A DNA stretch of 64,000 nucleotides, taken from the NCBI GenBank assembly GCA_016712035.1, contig JADJRT010000007.1, forward strand, positions 62,001 to 126,000, in the 5' to 3' direction. The stretch comes from Flammeovirgaceae bacterium. GTDB taxonomy: Bacteria; Bacteroidota; Bacteroidia; Cytophagales; Cyclobacteriaceae. The position numbers and the translations under genes are program-made. Positions 9,452 through 21,720 of this stretch are shown here, piece after piece (within the stretch, counting starts at the first letter, position 1; each line of letters starts with the position of its first letter). The notes beneath the pieces were generated by a model. That model had not been told where the DNA came from, ran no database searches, and saw only the letters and a program-made list of their open reading frames with translations.

Positions 9452-11856
9452 TTAACTCCAACTCAACTCAATCTTCTCTACTGTATATTCTGTAGATGTT
9501 TCCCTCACATTTTCTTCACCCATAGAATCGGGTTCATTAATAGGATCGTATTTTTCTAAGGGTGAAAAGAATGAATGAACATGGTGAGTAAGTGCGAGAG
9601 AGTGACCATTAACTAAAATTTTATCTGCAGGTGAACCATGAAGAACAATTTTGATTTTGGTGTAGGAAGAGGTAAAGTCACCTTCGCTTGCCGAAATTGT
9701 TACTTTATTCTCAAAGCCATTCATTTGAATCAATCGCGTTGAACTTTTTCCGGACTGGTAATCAAATGTTTCGCCATCATCCAGGTAAAGCAAAAAGTCA
9801 CTCGCTTCATTTCCGCAATAGATGTGCAGAATTAGTTCATCCTGTTTAACACCTGTGTGGGCAGCTGAATGTTGCATAGGCAAAACACTTCCGGCTTTTA
9901 TAAATACTGGAAGTTTGTGTATGGGAGATTCAACAATAGTTTCCTGATTGCCAGCCCATACTTTGCCGGAATACAAATCATACCAATTGCCTGAAGGAAA
10001 AAATATTTTGAGTAATTGTTGATTACTTTCTGCGGGCGCTACAAGAATACTCGGGCCAAGCAAATATTGATTGTGGTATAAATTATTATAAACCCGATGA
10101 TCGTGCGTGTAATCGATGGCTAAAGATCGCTGTACAGGCATGCCCCGCTTGGCAGCATCATAAAACAACGAATAGATATAAGGCAATAATTGATATCGGA
10201 ATTTAATATAATTTCTGCAGATGCTCTCTACTTCTTCTCCGTACGACCAGGGTTCACTGTCGCGTGTGTTTATCATGGTGTGTGCACGGAAGAAAGGGGA
10301 TAAGGAAGCGATGGACATCCAACGTGCGAAAAGTTTTGGATTCGATTCACCTACAAATCCACCGGCATCGTAACCGGCAAAAGCAACACCCGTTAAGCCC
10401 ATACTATTAACCAGTCGAACACCTAAAAGCATATGCTCATCGTAAGCCACATTGTCACCGGTCCAAACGGCTGAATATCTTTGAATACCTGAAAAGCCCG
10501 AGCGGGTTAAATTGAAAGGTCGTTTACCCTTCAATAATTTTTTTGTTCCCTCATACGTGCTTCGCGCCATTTGAAAGCCGTAGACATTTCGTCCTCTTCG
10601 CATGGTTGCTTTGTTTCCTTCAAAATCAAATTCGAGATTTTCAGGAAGCGCATTTCCCCAGGTGGCAATTTCATTCATGTCGTTCCAGAAACCATCTACA
10701 CCAAGATTAACGTAATCCTGAAACTTGGTTGCCCACCAGGCTCTGGCTTTCGGATTTGTGAAATCTGGAAAATGACACCAACCGGGCCACACTTGTCCCT
10801 GATAATTTTCACCATCTGGATATTTTAAGAAGATGTCATTCTTCACACCAGCATCATATGTTTCGTAACCGGGTTCAACTTTTATTCCAGGGTCACACAT
10901 AACTACGGCATGGAATCCTTGATCCTTCAGCGTCTGCATGAGACCTTTGGGATCGGAAAATCTTTCCTGATCCCAGGTAAAGATCTTATACTTATCCATG
11001 TAGTGAATGTCAAATACAATGGCATCGGCTGGAATATCTTTTTCACGAAAAGTTTTAGCGATCGTAAAAACTTCTTTATCCGGATAGTAACTATATCGGC
11101 ATTGCTGATAGCCTATGCTCCAGCGGGGCGGCAATTCCATACGACCGGTAAGGTCTGTGTATTGTTTTATAATTTCTGAAACACTGTTTCCATGAATCAG
11201 ATAATAATTCATTTCTCCGGCATCGGCTCCAAAACTTGAAAACCGATTATTGGATGCACCGAAATTAAAGTATGCTTTATGCGTGTTGTCAAAAAAGACT
11301 CCGTAGCATAACCCATTATGTATTCCTATGTAAAAAGGCATGGAACAATACAGCGGATCTGTTCCCTTGTTATACGCATATGCATCTGAGTTCCAGTTTA
11401 AGTAAGCATTGCCTTTGCGATCAAGTGGGCCGGTTTTCTCACCTAAGCCAATGAACCGTTCTCCAGACTGAATTTTTTATAGGTGGTAACCTGTTCACCA
11501 ATCCAGGATGTTCCTAGCGGATCATCTTCATTAAGAATTTCTCCGTTAACGGTTTGAAATGAAAATCGAATCGGGCTTTTAGCAATCAACAATTGTGTTG
11601 TTGCTGTTTTTAGTAGTAGAGAATCGACTGAGTCAATGATCTCTAGCGAAGTTGATTTTGGCTTACTAATTACTGAATAAGAAAAGTCTTCAAAATTGTT
11701 CTGGTTCGTAATGGTTATTCGAAAGAGAGAAGGTGAGTAAACCGATACTTTGAATTTTCCGGAAGGAGTTTCACCAATAATTCCAGAATCATTTTTACTA
11801 TAGTTAATTAATTCACCAAGTCGTTGCGATAGGGCAGTAGGAAAGGAAGGGTTCAT
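9452..11856 (-). CDS. GH31 alpha-glucosidase (frameshifted)
   Basis: About 801 residues, the normal size for GH31. The N-terminal beta-domain (residues 1-170) contains GERFIGLGEKTGPLDRKGN. The catalytic (beta/alpha)8 barrel has the nucleophile Asp in DGFWNDMNE (about residue 393) and the general acid Asp in AVWTGDNVAYD (about 467), then the C-terminal beta-domains. The frame breaks at ~11475: the upstream frame ends FSLENGSLA-stop, and adding one A to the A6 run gives YKKIQSGERFIGLGEKT, which is the family consensus. I see no signal peptide, so it is probably cytoplasmic. It should release glucose from alpha-linked oligosaccharides brought in by the adjacent permease; linkage preference cannot be read. 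Confidence 0.9.
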
Positions 11857-11945
11857 TCGTTAATTATTGAAAAGTTGTAAGGCGCAAAGTAAATCTAATG
11901 CGCCTTGCTAAACTTAACAACCTTACTTAAAAAAGTAAGCCGAGA

Positions 11946-12995
11946 TTATTTCTTCTTTGTTTGTTTTTTAAGCGAAGAATTTCTGATGATCAATCTTGTT
12001 TTCAATACTTTAGTTTCAGGTTGGGGGTCAAAGTCTTCTTTGTCTTTCATTTCGATTTGTCGGATCAATAACCGGGCTGCTTCTTGTCCCATTTCAAAGC
12101 CAGGCTGGTCAACAGTCGTCAGTGATGGATCCAACAGTTCACCAAAAAACCAATTACTAAAACCAACAATAGCAACATCCTGTGGAATCTTCAGTCCTTT
12201 TTCTTTAATAGCCATCATGGAGCCCATCGCCATCGGATCATTATTGGCGAAGATGGCATCCGGAATGGGGTTCAAACTTAAAAGTTTTGCTGTGGCTCGC
12301 TTGCCATCTTCAAACGTACCCGATGTACAATTAACAATTAACTTTTCGTTGACTTCCATTTTGTTTTCTTTCAACGCATCCACATATCCGCGGAAGCGAT
12401 CAATGCTGATAATAAGGTTAGGCGCACCATTAATATGCGCAATTCGTTTACACCCTTGTTCAATTAAATGGTTGACAGCTTCTTTAGCGCCTGTGTAATC
12501 ATCAACCACAACTTTACTACTGGTGGGGCTATTGTACATCCGATCGTAAAATACAATGGGCACACCTTTGGATATGATAGATTCGATATGATCAAAATTC
12601 ACCGTTTCGCGGGAAACGGAGAGCAGCATACCGTCAACGCGGCTGTTAAAGAGAGCTTTCATATCCGTCATTTCTCGTTGATAAGATTCGTTGGACTGCG
12701 CAAGAATAACGTTGTATCCTGCTGTATAGGCAACATCTTCAATACCACTAATTACCGTAGAGAAGAAAAAATGGACTATTTCAGGAATAATTACCCCAAT
12801 AGTATTAGTCTTTCGTTGACGAAGATTCAACGCAACGATGTTAGGCTGGTAATTCAGCTTTTCTGCCAATTCATTAACTGCCTTTTTCGTTGCTACGCTG
12901 ATATCAGGATGGTCCTTTAAAGCGCGAGAAACCGTGGAGGGAGAAATGCCTAATTCGCGGGCGATATCCTTAATAGTAACCTGATTAAATTTCAT
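11946..12995 (-). CDS. LacI-family transcriptional regulator
   Basis: 349 residues. The N-terminal helix-turn-helix TIKDIARELGISPSTVSRAL and hinge NYQPNIVALNLRQRKT are followed by a periplasmic-binding-like sugar domain (IGVIIPEI, RVDGMLLSVS, IVGFSNW, TTVDQPGFEMG). It is intact. It is the first gene of the minus-strand glucoside operon and is divergent from susC. A 20-bp palindrome at 13042-13061 in the intergenic region is the obvious candidate operator, so it probably represses or activates both arms in response to an alpha-glucoside. Effector not determinable. Confidence 0.95.
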   Translation of the reverse strand: MKFNQVTIKDIARELGISPSTVSRALKDHPDISVATKKAVNELAEKLNYQPNIVALNLRQRKTNTIGVIIPEIVHFFFSTVISGIEDVAYTAGYNVILAQSNESYQREMTDMKALFNSRVDGMLLSVSRETVNFDHIESIISKGVPIVFYDRMYNSPTSSKVVVDDYTGAKEAVNHLIEQGCKRIAHINGAPNLIISIDRFRGYVDALKENKMEVNEKLIVNCTSGTFEDGKRATAKLLSLNPIPDAIFANNDPMAMGSMMAIKEKGLKIPQDVAIVGFSNWFFGELLDPSLTTVDQPGFEMGQEAARLLIRQIEMKDKEDFDPQPETKVLKTRLIIRNSSLKKQTKKK

Positions 12996-13041
12996 GAGAT
13001 ACTGCTTATTTCGTGTTATTTCTGAATATTAAATTTACTGC

Positions 13042-13061
13042 AAACGGTTGCGAAACCGTTT
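13042..13061. promoter_or_regulatory. Candidate LacI-family operator
   Basis: Arms AAACGGTT and AACCGTTT form a perfect 8-bp inverted repeat around the spacer GCGA. A central CG and arms of this length are typical of LacI-family operators. It lies 46 bases upstream of the lacI start and about 160 bases upstream of susC, in the divergent promoter region. A related 15-base word occurs upstream of the oxidoreductase operon at 51603-51617. Confidence 0.65.
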
Positions 13062-13222
13062 CCGCAAATTTTATTCGATAAATAGAATTTTCTGCATGGA
13101 TAACTAAGATTTTCGGGGTATTATTGAACTTCGAAATCATATTTTTTAATTCATGCAATTAACCAATTAGATTTTGAAAGTACTCTTATAAAACAACAAT
13201 AAAAACCCTAAAACAATTAAGT

Positions 13223-16197
13223 ATGACCAAATTGTATCTGTTTGTTCGCAGGTATCTGTCGGTGTTACTGGTATTTGGAACTTTAGTAAGTTTCGCCCAG
13301 CAATCCGTTTCAGGTAAAGTGACAGGAGCTGATGACGGCTCTGGAGTTCCCGGTGTAAACATTTTGGAGAAAGGCACAACCAATGGTACGGTGTCTGATT
13401 CAGATGGAAATTACCGGATAAGTGTTGGTGCTAATGCCACACTAGTGTATTCTTTCGTTGGTTACGCCACGACAGAAGTTAGTGTAGGCTCGCAAAGCGT
13501 GTTGAATGTTACATTACAGTCAGATGTAACGGCATTAAGCGAAGTAGTTGTTACAGGATACGGTAGTCAGGAGAAAAAGGAAATTACCAGTGCGGTTGTT
13601 CAGTTGACTTCCAAAGACTTTAACCAGGGTAACGTCAACGATCCAAGTCAATTGTTACAAGGTAAAGTAGCTGGTCTTAGCGTTTACAACCGAGGCGGTG
13701 ACCCCAACTCGAATGCAGTTATCCGATTAAGAGGTATCTCTACTGTAGGAGCCAATGTGGCACCATTAGTAGTTGTAGACGGTGTTATCGGAGCTTCGCT
13801 GGATAACGTAGACCCCAATGATATTGAATCGGTAAACGTTTTAAAGGACGGATCTGCAGCAGCGATTTATGGTAGCCGCGGTTCCAGCGGTGTTATTATT
13901 GTAACAACGAAGAAAGGTTCAAAAAAGGGCGGTGGCGTTTCATTAACCTATAATGGTTATGCAGCCGCTGCGACTCCATTTAGAGAACTACCCAATATGT
14001 CCGCATCGGAATATAAAGCTGCAGGGGGAAATGATCTTGGATCAGAAACAAATTGGCAGGATGAAGTTACCAGAACGGGCATGTCATATGTAAATAACGT
14101 TGCCATTTCTGGGAGCACAGAACACACCTCATTTCGTGTGTCCACTAACTTTAGAAATGTAGAGGGTATTCTTGAAGGCTCAGGTTTTGACCAGATTAAT
14201 ACCCGGGCTAACTTAACCCACTCAGCGTTAAATGACAAGTTGAAGATCGATATGAACATGTCGTTAACCAATCGGGAAAGTAATTTCTCATTTAACGAGG
14301 CTTTGCGCTATGCCGCTTTGTATAACCCAACGGCTCCTATCAAATTCGCTAATGGTGAATTCTATCAGGCGATCTTGTTTGATAACTTTAACCCAGTTGC
14401 TATTCTTGAGCAAAATACGAATACAGGAAAGCGTAAAACAATGAACTATAACTTCAAGTTAGATTATAGCATCTTAGATAATTTGGTGGTTACGGCTAAC
14501 TATGCTCAGCAATACGAGGATAATATTAATCAACAATATTATTCAAGGAATTCCTTATTCAGAGGCTTGAACCGGGGTGGTTTAGCACAAAAGTATACTT
14601 CTGATAACAAATTCTCGCTTTTTGAAGCCTATGCGACATACAATTCAGCCTTTGGTAAAAGCAACCTGGATGTAACAGGTGGCTATTCTTACCAGGTTAG
14701 TCAATTCGAGGACTACACCGCTCAGCTTGGTAATTTTCCAAGTGATGCGCTAGGAAGTAATGCGTTGGAAACTGCGGGCGATATTTTATCAGGGTTACCT
14801 GGTTTGGTTAATGTAAGCAGTAGCAAGTCTCCTGAAAATAAAATCGAAGCGATATTCGCCAGATTTAATTACACCTTCGATCAAGGGATTTTTGTTAATG
14901 CATCCGTTAGAAGAGAAGGTGCCAGCAAATTAGGTGAAGACAATCGTTACGGTGTGTTTCCTGCTGCCGGTGTTGGAGTTGATTTCTTACGATACATGGA
15001 TATTCCAGCATTGAATACCCTTAAGCTAAGAGTTGGATATGGAGTTACCGGATCGCTTCCCAATGATTCTGGATTATCTCAGGATTTATATGCCTACTCG
15101 TTTAACGGTGTGGGGCGGTTACGAAAACCAGAGATGGTAATAAAGACTTAAAGTGGGGAACAGAAGGAAGAAATAAATATTGGGGTTGATTTTGGTATTG
15201 GCAAGAAACTTTCGGGTAGCTTGGAGTTATACACTCGAAATATCAGTGACTTCATCTTGGATGTTGCCGTAGATCAGGCAACGTTCCCTTCCGGTAGACA
15301 AACACAAAATGCGGGTGAATTAAAGACCAATGGTATTGAATTGGCTTTGAATTATGATGCCATTCAATTGGGTGCTGTAAAGTGGAATACTGGCTTAGTG
15401 TTAAGTAGCTATTCAACTGAATTGAAATCCTTCATTATAGATGCACAAACACGTGCTGAATTAGGTGCACCAGGTCAAAATGGTACGAACATGGTTAGAG
15501 TTGCTGTGGGAGAAAAACTGGGTCAAATCTGGGGTCCTGTTTTCACAGGAGTAACTGTTGACAATCCGGCTACTACAACTACGAATGAAGCAGGTTCGCC
15601 AATTTTTGCTGATTTAAATGGTGACGGAGTGGTTAAAGCAGCTCAAGGATCAGCGTTGGCACCGGATGGCGACTTTAAGGAATTAGGAAATGGTATCCCT
15701 AAGATGGAATATGGTTGGACAAACCAGGTAACATTTAAAAACTGGGATTTAAATGCCTTTTTCAGAGGCGCAGTTGGCCATAGCCTGGTAAACAACTTCC
15801 GGGCATTTTATGAGCCTATCGATCCAGGAGCAATTAACTCTTATAATCGTATTACCACTGATAAGGCCGTTGATGGTCTTACGGTTGCCCAATACAGCTC
15901 CTTGTATGTTGAAAAAGCCAGCTTCTTCAAGTTAGATAACATTACACTCGGCTATAATTTTCCAATGGCCTCTAAAGGAGTTCGGAACCTGAGGGCCTAT
16001 TTGAGTGTGCAAAATGCATTTGTAATTACAGATTACACGGGTATTGATCCTGAACCGGTATTGGCTGATCCAGGACCTTCGGATAACGGAGGGTTTCAAC
16101 CTGCTTCTGCAGATGTATTGGCCCCGGTATTGATAGAAGAAACAGCTACTTCCAGTCAAGAACATTTACGTTTGGTGTAAATATTGGCTTCAATTAA
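13223..16197 (+). CDS. SusC/RagA TonB-linked outer-membrane transporter (three frameshifts)
   Basis: About 991 residues. Signal peptide, a carboxypeptidase-regulatory-like domain (SVSGKVTGADDGSGVPGVNILEKGT at residues ~28-105), the SusC box SEVVVTGYGSQEKKE, the plug domain (VIRLRGIST, VVVDGV, VLKDGSAAAIYGSRG) and a beta-barrel. There are three breaks. At ~15116 one G missing from a G-run restores VGAVTKTRDGNKDLKWG. At ~15165 the frame must jump to EEINIGVDFGIGKK. At ~16122 a C/G-rich run must change to give PGIDRRNSYFQSRTFTFGVN and the usual C-terminal IGFN. All three fall in conserved text, which points to base-calling errors. It imports oligosaccharides with SusD; the divergent LacI/GH31 operon suggests alpha-glucosides. 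Confidence 0.9.
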
Positions 16198-16206
16198 AAA
16201 GTTAAC

Positions 16207-17804
16207 ATGAGAAATATGAAAGATTTATTAAAATATAGCCTGATTTCTGCGATGATGTTCGGAGCAGTTTCGTGTGCCGATCTCGATGAGGAGATTTTGG
16301 ATAGCTATACAGAGGATTTTGATCCCGCTAACCCGGGAGTGGGTGTAAAAAATAATGTAAACAAAGCAACACCCAATGATGGACTCTCAGGTGCATTTAC
16401 CAGAGTTTTGAATGGAACAGCCAACCACGGTGGTTATTTCTCTGCACAAGAAGTTTCTTCGGATGAGGCGGTTATTACCCAAAAGGGGGTGACTGGTTTG
16501 ATGGAGGAGAATGGCTTACTATGCATCGCCATCAGTTTGCCTCTACCGGTACGGGTGGACTTGAAGGTACTTATAATGATTCCTATGGTGGTATTTTTCA
16601 GTGTAATGACCTTTTAGGAAAGGCAGAAACAACCACGGCCGGTAAAGCACAGTTACGATTTTTACGTGCATATTTTTACTGGAGATTAGTGGATGTTTTT
16701 GGTAATGTCAAACTTACTATAACTACTGGTGCAGGTTCGGATGTAGCGCAAAGTACACGCGCCCAAGTCTATGCATTTATTGAGACTGAACTATTGGCTG
16801 CTATTCCGGATTTGCCAACTGGTAAGCCTGAGTATGGAAGAGCCAGTAAGGCTGCCGCTTATGCATTACTTTCGAGACTTTACTTAAATGCCCATATTTA
16901 TACAGCTACATTTAGTGGAGGAACCTATGCGCCTGGAGCAACCAAGTATCAGGAAGCCATTGATGCCGCTAATCAGGTATTAAATTCCGGAGCTTTTGCA
17001 ATTACAGCTACTCTGCCGGAATACGCGGATGTATTTTCTCCGAGTAACGTTGAAAACCCTGAGCATATTTTTGTTGCTCCTTTTGACGAAGCAACCGGTG
17101 GTGGAATGAATATTGCGCAAATGACCCTTCACTATCCAAGTCAGTTGACATATAAACTAGCTCAACAGCCTTGGAATGGATACTCTACGTTGGAGGATTT
17201 TTATAATTCTTATGAGGCTGGTGACAAGCGTAGAGCCAATAACTTCATTGTAGGACCACAAACTGATGTTAATGGAAGCCCTATTCTTGATTTGGCTTTT
17301 GATAAGGCTGATGAAGATGGTGCACCAATTAATTATACCCCTGAAATCAATGAGTTGGCTCCCAATGGCTCACGCCAGGCGGGTGCCCGACTTGGTAAGT
17401 TCAGCTTTAAACTTGGCCAAAATACTGAAATGGATAATGACTTTCCATTGTTGAGAGTTGGTGAAGTAATGCTTAACAGAGCCGAAGCATCTGCCAGATT
17501 GGGCGGTGGTTTCAATGGCGCTGCGGCATTAGCAGATGTTAATCTTTTGAGGGCCAGAGCGGGCGTTGCTGCTTTAGGTTCTTTGACGGAAGGTGAATTA
17601 TTAGCTGAGCGTGGAAGAGAGTTGTTTAGTGAGGCTCTAAGACGCACGGATTTGATTCGCTTTGGCGCCTGGGGAAATGCATGGTGGGAAAAATCAGCGC
17701 ATCCAAGCTTTGATTATCGCATCCTGATGCCATTCAGTCAAAACTCGATTAACGCAGCTGCTTCAGGCATTGACCTTGTTCAAAACCCAGGATATCCTAA
17801 TTAA
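16207..17804 (+). CDS. SusD/RagB-like substrate-binding lipoprotein (frameshifted)
   Basis: About 532 residues, starting 9 bases after the susC stop. Lipoprotein signal with lipobox V-S-C (MFGAVSCADL). SusD features include the N-terminal TPR-like helices (AQLRFLRAYFYWRLVDVFGNV), YGRASKAAAYALLSRLYL and the C-terminal MPFSQNSINAA...QNPGYPN. The frame breaks at ~16490, where GGGGG should be GGGGGG: correction gives QKGGDWFDGGEWLTMHRHQF. It sits on the cell surface as the lid of the SusC barrel and binds glycans. A strong terminator follows at 17832, so the downstream lipoprotein genes probably have their own promoter or depend on read-through. Confidence 0.9.
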
Positions 17805-17831
17805 TAAATCCCTTTTGGTTTTGTAATTTTG

Positions 17832-17860
17832 AATGGCGTCCAACAGAGTTGGACGCCATT
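17832..17860 (+). terminator. Rho-independent terminator after susD
   Basis: A perfect 13-bp stem (AATGGCGTCCAAC with GTTGGACGCCATT), a 3-base AGA loop and then TTTTATTT. It ends 10 bases before the ATG of the next gene (17871). This also argues against any start codon upstream of 17871 for that gene. Confidence 0.9.
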
Positions 17861-17870
17861 TTTATTTCGC

Positions 17871-20800
17871 ATGCGCATTACGTTAGTTTTATCATTAATA
17901 TTTATTTGGGCTTGTTCAAGTAACCCAACTCCACCGCCTACACTATACACCAATTATACAGAGTTAAGCGGCATTAATTTCCAAAATGACCTCGTTTACA
18001 CAGATCAATTAAATCCATACACCTATAGAAATTTTTATAATGGGGCTGGTGTAGGCATTGGCGACATTAACAATGATGGGTTATCGGATATTTATTTTAC
18101 CGGCAATCAGGTAGATAATAAGTTATACCTGAATGAAGGTGGTTTTAAATTTAGAGATATAACCGCTGAGGCTGGTGTAGCGTGCTCTGGGGTTTGGTCA
18201 ACCGGGGTTACGTTGGTTGATATCAACTCGGATGGCTTTTTAGATATCTATGTTTGCAAGTCGGGAACCCTGATGTAGCGAACCGGAATAATGAGTTATT
18301 CATTAATAATGGAAACTTAACTTTTACTGAGCGATCGAAAGAATATGGATTAGATGTTATTGGACTTTCCGTACAAGCGGCTTTTTTGATTACGATAAGG
18401 ATGGCGATCTGGATTGTTACTTATTGACCAATTCGTTTAAATCTATCGGTCAATATGATTTAGTTGAGAATCAAAGGAACATTCCGGATGCGCAAGGAGG
18501 AGGCAATAAATTTTTCATTAACGATAATGGCAAGTTTCGTGATTATTCTGCTGAGGCCAATATCTATCGGAGTAGCATTGGCTTTGGATTGGGCATTACG
18601 TTAGGGGATTTTAATGATGATACCTGGACTGATATTTTTATTTCCAACGATTTTTTTGAGAGAGATTACTTATACATTAATAATCAACAAGGTGGGTTCA
18701 CTGAGTCATTAACCGAATACTTTCGCTCTATTAGTATGGGGTCCATGGGGCCGACTTTGCTGATCTGGATAATGATGGCCATGCGGAATTATTTGTTACA
18801 GAAATGTTGCCCGATTCTCTTACCAGAAGAAAGACAAAAACTGTATATGAGAATTGGGACAAACATCAATTGAATGTTGCTAATGGTTATTATGAACAGT
18901 TCTCACGAAATGTACTGCAAAGAAAACTGGCGAGCGATCGTATGCGGAGGTGGGTAGATTGGCCGGCATAGCGGCATCGGAATGGAGTTGGGGGCTTTGC
19001 TTTTGATATGGATAATGATGGCCTGCGGGATATTTTTATTGCAAATGGCATCTATAAAGACTTGTTGGATCGCGATTATCTTGCTTATTCCGGAGCGCAG
19101 GAAAATGTGAGGAAAATTATTAAGGAGGAACAGAACGCGATTTTAAAACTTATTGACCTGATGCCATCTTCTAAATTCCCTAATTATGCGTTCAAAAATG
19201 AAGGCAATTTAAAGTTTACGAATAGTGCATTTGAATGGGGTTTTGGTGAACCCATGTTTTCTAGTGGTAGTGCCTATGGTGATTTGGATAACGATGGTGA
19301 TCTGGACCTTGTTGTTAATAATATAAATGCCCAAGCCGGAGTTTTTCGTAATAATTCAGACTCCTCCAGATATAAAAGTATAAGCCTCTCCATTACATCG
19401 AAAGGAAAGAATACGTTTTCTGTTGGAACCATGATAACCGCCTATTGTGGCCATAAGAAATTAATCGTTGATAATTTTGTTACCAGGGGTTTTCAAAGTT
19501 CTGTTGAACCGATTGTTACCATGGGATTAGGTGCGGAGATAAAAGTCATTGACTCCATACACATTCGCTGGCCGGATAATGACTATTCCGTAATGTATAA
19601 TGTGCCCGTTAATAAGAGACTTAATATTGTTAGAGAAGAGTTACAGGAATTTAAGCAATACAAAAACATTAAATATGTGAGTGAAAAGTTTTCACTTGAA
19701 CCCGTTCCATCAAAAATTTTCAAACATCAGAGAAGCGGTTTAATTGACTTTAATAGAGATCGACTTTTACCCCACGTATATAGCAATGAAATGCCGGCCT
19801 TAATAAAAGGAGACATTAATAATGATGGGTTCGATGAGATCTATGTGGGCGGGGGCAAAGACCAGTCCGGAATATATATTGATTTTGCTTCCGGAATAAA
19901 AGCAGTGCGATCCACAGAAATAGAAAAATATAAAATTTCAGAGGAGACGAAAGGACTTCTGGTTGATGTAGATAATGATGGGGATCTTGATTTGTATATG
20001 GCTGCAGGAGGTAGGTTTTATTCTAAGATCTCGAATGCGCTTCAAGATAGATTATTTATAAATGATGGAAAGGGTGATTTTAAAGAGGCATCCAACGCGC
20101 TGCCCTTTTATGAATTCTTTTCAACCAGCACAGTTGCGGCTATTGACTTTGATAAGGACGGTGATTCGGATCTGTTGGTGTGCGAACGTTTTGACCCTTA
20201 CTATTATGGATTAGGAGGCCGGGGCTTTTTATTGGAGAATAATGGTAAGGGAATTTTTGCTGACGTTACAGAGAAATTTGCACCAGAGTTAAAAAAGCTG
20301 GGAATGATTACAGACGCTGAAATTAGTGATTTTGATAATGACGGTTGGAAAGACATTGTTTTAATAGGTGATTGGATGCCAATTACCCTGATGAAAAATA
20401 ATCAAGGCAACTTTGTTAAAAGTAATGAAGTACTGGGTGTAGCCAACACAGAAGGCTGGTGGAATGATATAGTTTCGGAAGATTTGAACAAAGATGGAAA
20501 ACCTGATTTTATCCTAGCTAATCACGGACTCAATACATTCTTCAAAACTGGCGATAGGATGTATGTAAATGATTTTGATAAAAATGGTTCCATTGAACAA
20601 ATATTTTGCACGGAAGTTAACGGCAAGTACTATCCGATCGTAGATAAGGATGAATTTGTTTCTCAACTTCCAGCACTGAAGAAGCAGTTACTCTATTATA
20701 AAGACTATGCTAAGAAATCTATAGATCAGATTTTTCCAGAGACAATTCTTTCTGAATCTAAAATATTTCAAGTTAACTTGCTGGTCTCGGTCGTTCTTAT

Positions 20801-21143
20801 GTCTGGTCCAGCGGGATATCAACTAATCGATTTGCCTTTGGAGGGGCAATATTCTCCAATCTACAGCCTTCTGGTATCGGATTTTGACAACGATGGGATT
20901 GATGACTTGATAGTAGGAGGAAATCAATTTGAGGTAAAACCACAATTTGGTAGTTATAATGCATCCAACGGCTGGTATTTTAAGGGTGTGTTGAATGAAG
21001 GAAAATTTACTTTCCAAAGCGGTATTGATTTGAAAATTAGTGGCCAAATTCGTGACATTGAAGTAGTTGAATTTAATGGGGTTAAGTATGTTTTATTTGC
21101 AAAATATGATGATGAACTTGAAATTTTTAAAGTGGCCAATTAG
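17871..21143 (+). CDS. Giant FG-GAP/ASPIC (CRTAC1-like) lipoprotein A (about six frameshifts)
   Basis: About 1,090 residues. Lipobox W-A-C (MRITLVLSLIFIWACSS). Repeated VCBS/FG-GAP calcium loops (GIGDINNDGLSDIYF, AYGDLDNDGDLDLVV, LLVDVDNDGDLDLYM, ISDFDNDGWKDIVL, VSDFDNDGIDDLIV) predict a beta-propeller. The ASPIC/UnbV block is GFQSSVEPIVTMGLG...IRWPDND near residue 545. Breaks lie at about 18268 (G), 18386 (T), 18752 (G), 18923 (A), 18992 (G) and 19001 (T). Each is repaired by adding one base to a homopolymer, for example giving SMGADFADLDNDGHAELFVTE; from 19008 on the frame is open. It is the first of three tandem paralogues. Its surface lipid anchor and neighbours SusCD suggest an outer-surface ligand-binding or adhesion role (inference). 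Confidence 0.85.
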
Positions 21144-21715
21144 TATTATTGTTTTGGGTATTACTCTTTTAGCGGATGTTTCCAGTCCGACTATACCCGA
21201 TTAGTTAAGTCAGAATTAGCGAAAGGGGTCAGATACGATTCCTTGTTATTAGGGATTCGATTCGGAGATTCAGAGATGATTTTTATGGCAAATGTTTTGA
21301 CCTTAATAAGCAGCAATTAGTTCGTGAAGGTCCGGGTAACACCGCTGTTCAATATATGTTTACAGATTCTATTGTTCACGCTAAGCCCACGGAGATTCGT
21401 TTGCTCTTTATGCCAAAGTATGATGAGAAGAATATAATAACCGAGATGAATATGGAATTCAGTTATCGGGAATGGACACCTTGGGTGCCGGAATTGCAAT
21501 CCGATACTTTGAAGGTGAAAACAATGGAGATTCTGATGGAATGGTATAAGGGAAATGAATTTGTTATTGCCCACGTTCAGGACACAGAACAGTTTGTGAA
21601 GTTGGATGGAAATAGAAGAGTAGTGATTTATAAGCTAGACCCTGAGCGGGTAGTAGTTAAAGTTCAGGATATTTTACATCCCATGTTCAGACATTCAATT
21701 ACTACAGGAGAATAG
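21112..21715 (+). CDS. Small unknown lipoprotein B inside the FG-GAP cluster (frameshifted)
   Basis: About 200 residues, starting at an ATG inside the last codons of gene A. MNLKFLKWPISIIVLGITLLA is a signal sequence. Restoring one G at ~21176 gives a lipobox L-A-G-C, then FQSDYTRLVKSELAKGVRYD. A second break near 21272 joins RFGDS to RDDFYGKCFDLNKQQL, and the frame is then open to 21715 (MPKYDEKNIITEMNMEFSYREW...). I do not recognise the family. The last ~120 residues look like a small beta-sheet domain. Its position overlapping gene A and 5 bases before gene C implies it is part of the same operon and function. Confidence 0.65.
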
Positions 21716-21720
21716 GCGTT

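Noticed and set aside
15221..15700. Second independent TonB-dependent gene after the first SusC break
   Set aside because: The text continues the barrel of the same SusC (EINIGVDFGIGKK...) and has no signal or plug.
17829..17870. Earlier start codon for giant lipoprotein A
   Set aside because: It would begin before a perfect terminator stem (17832-17860), whose sequence would then be translated in front of the signal peptide. ATG at 17871 opens the signal directly.
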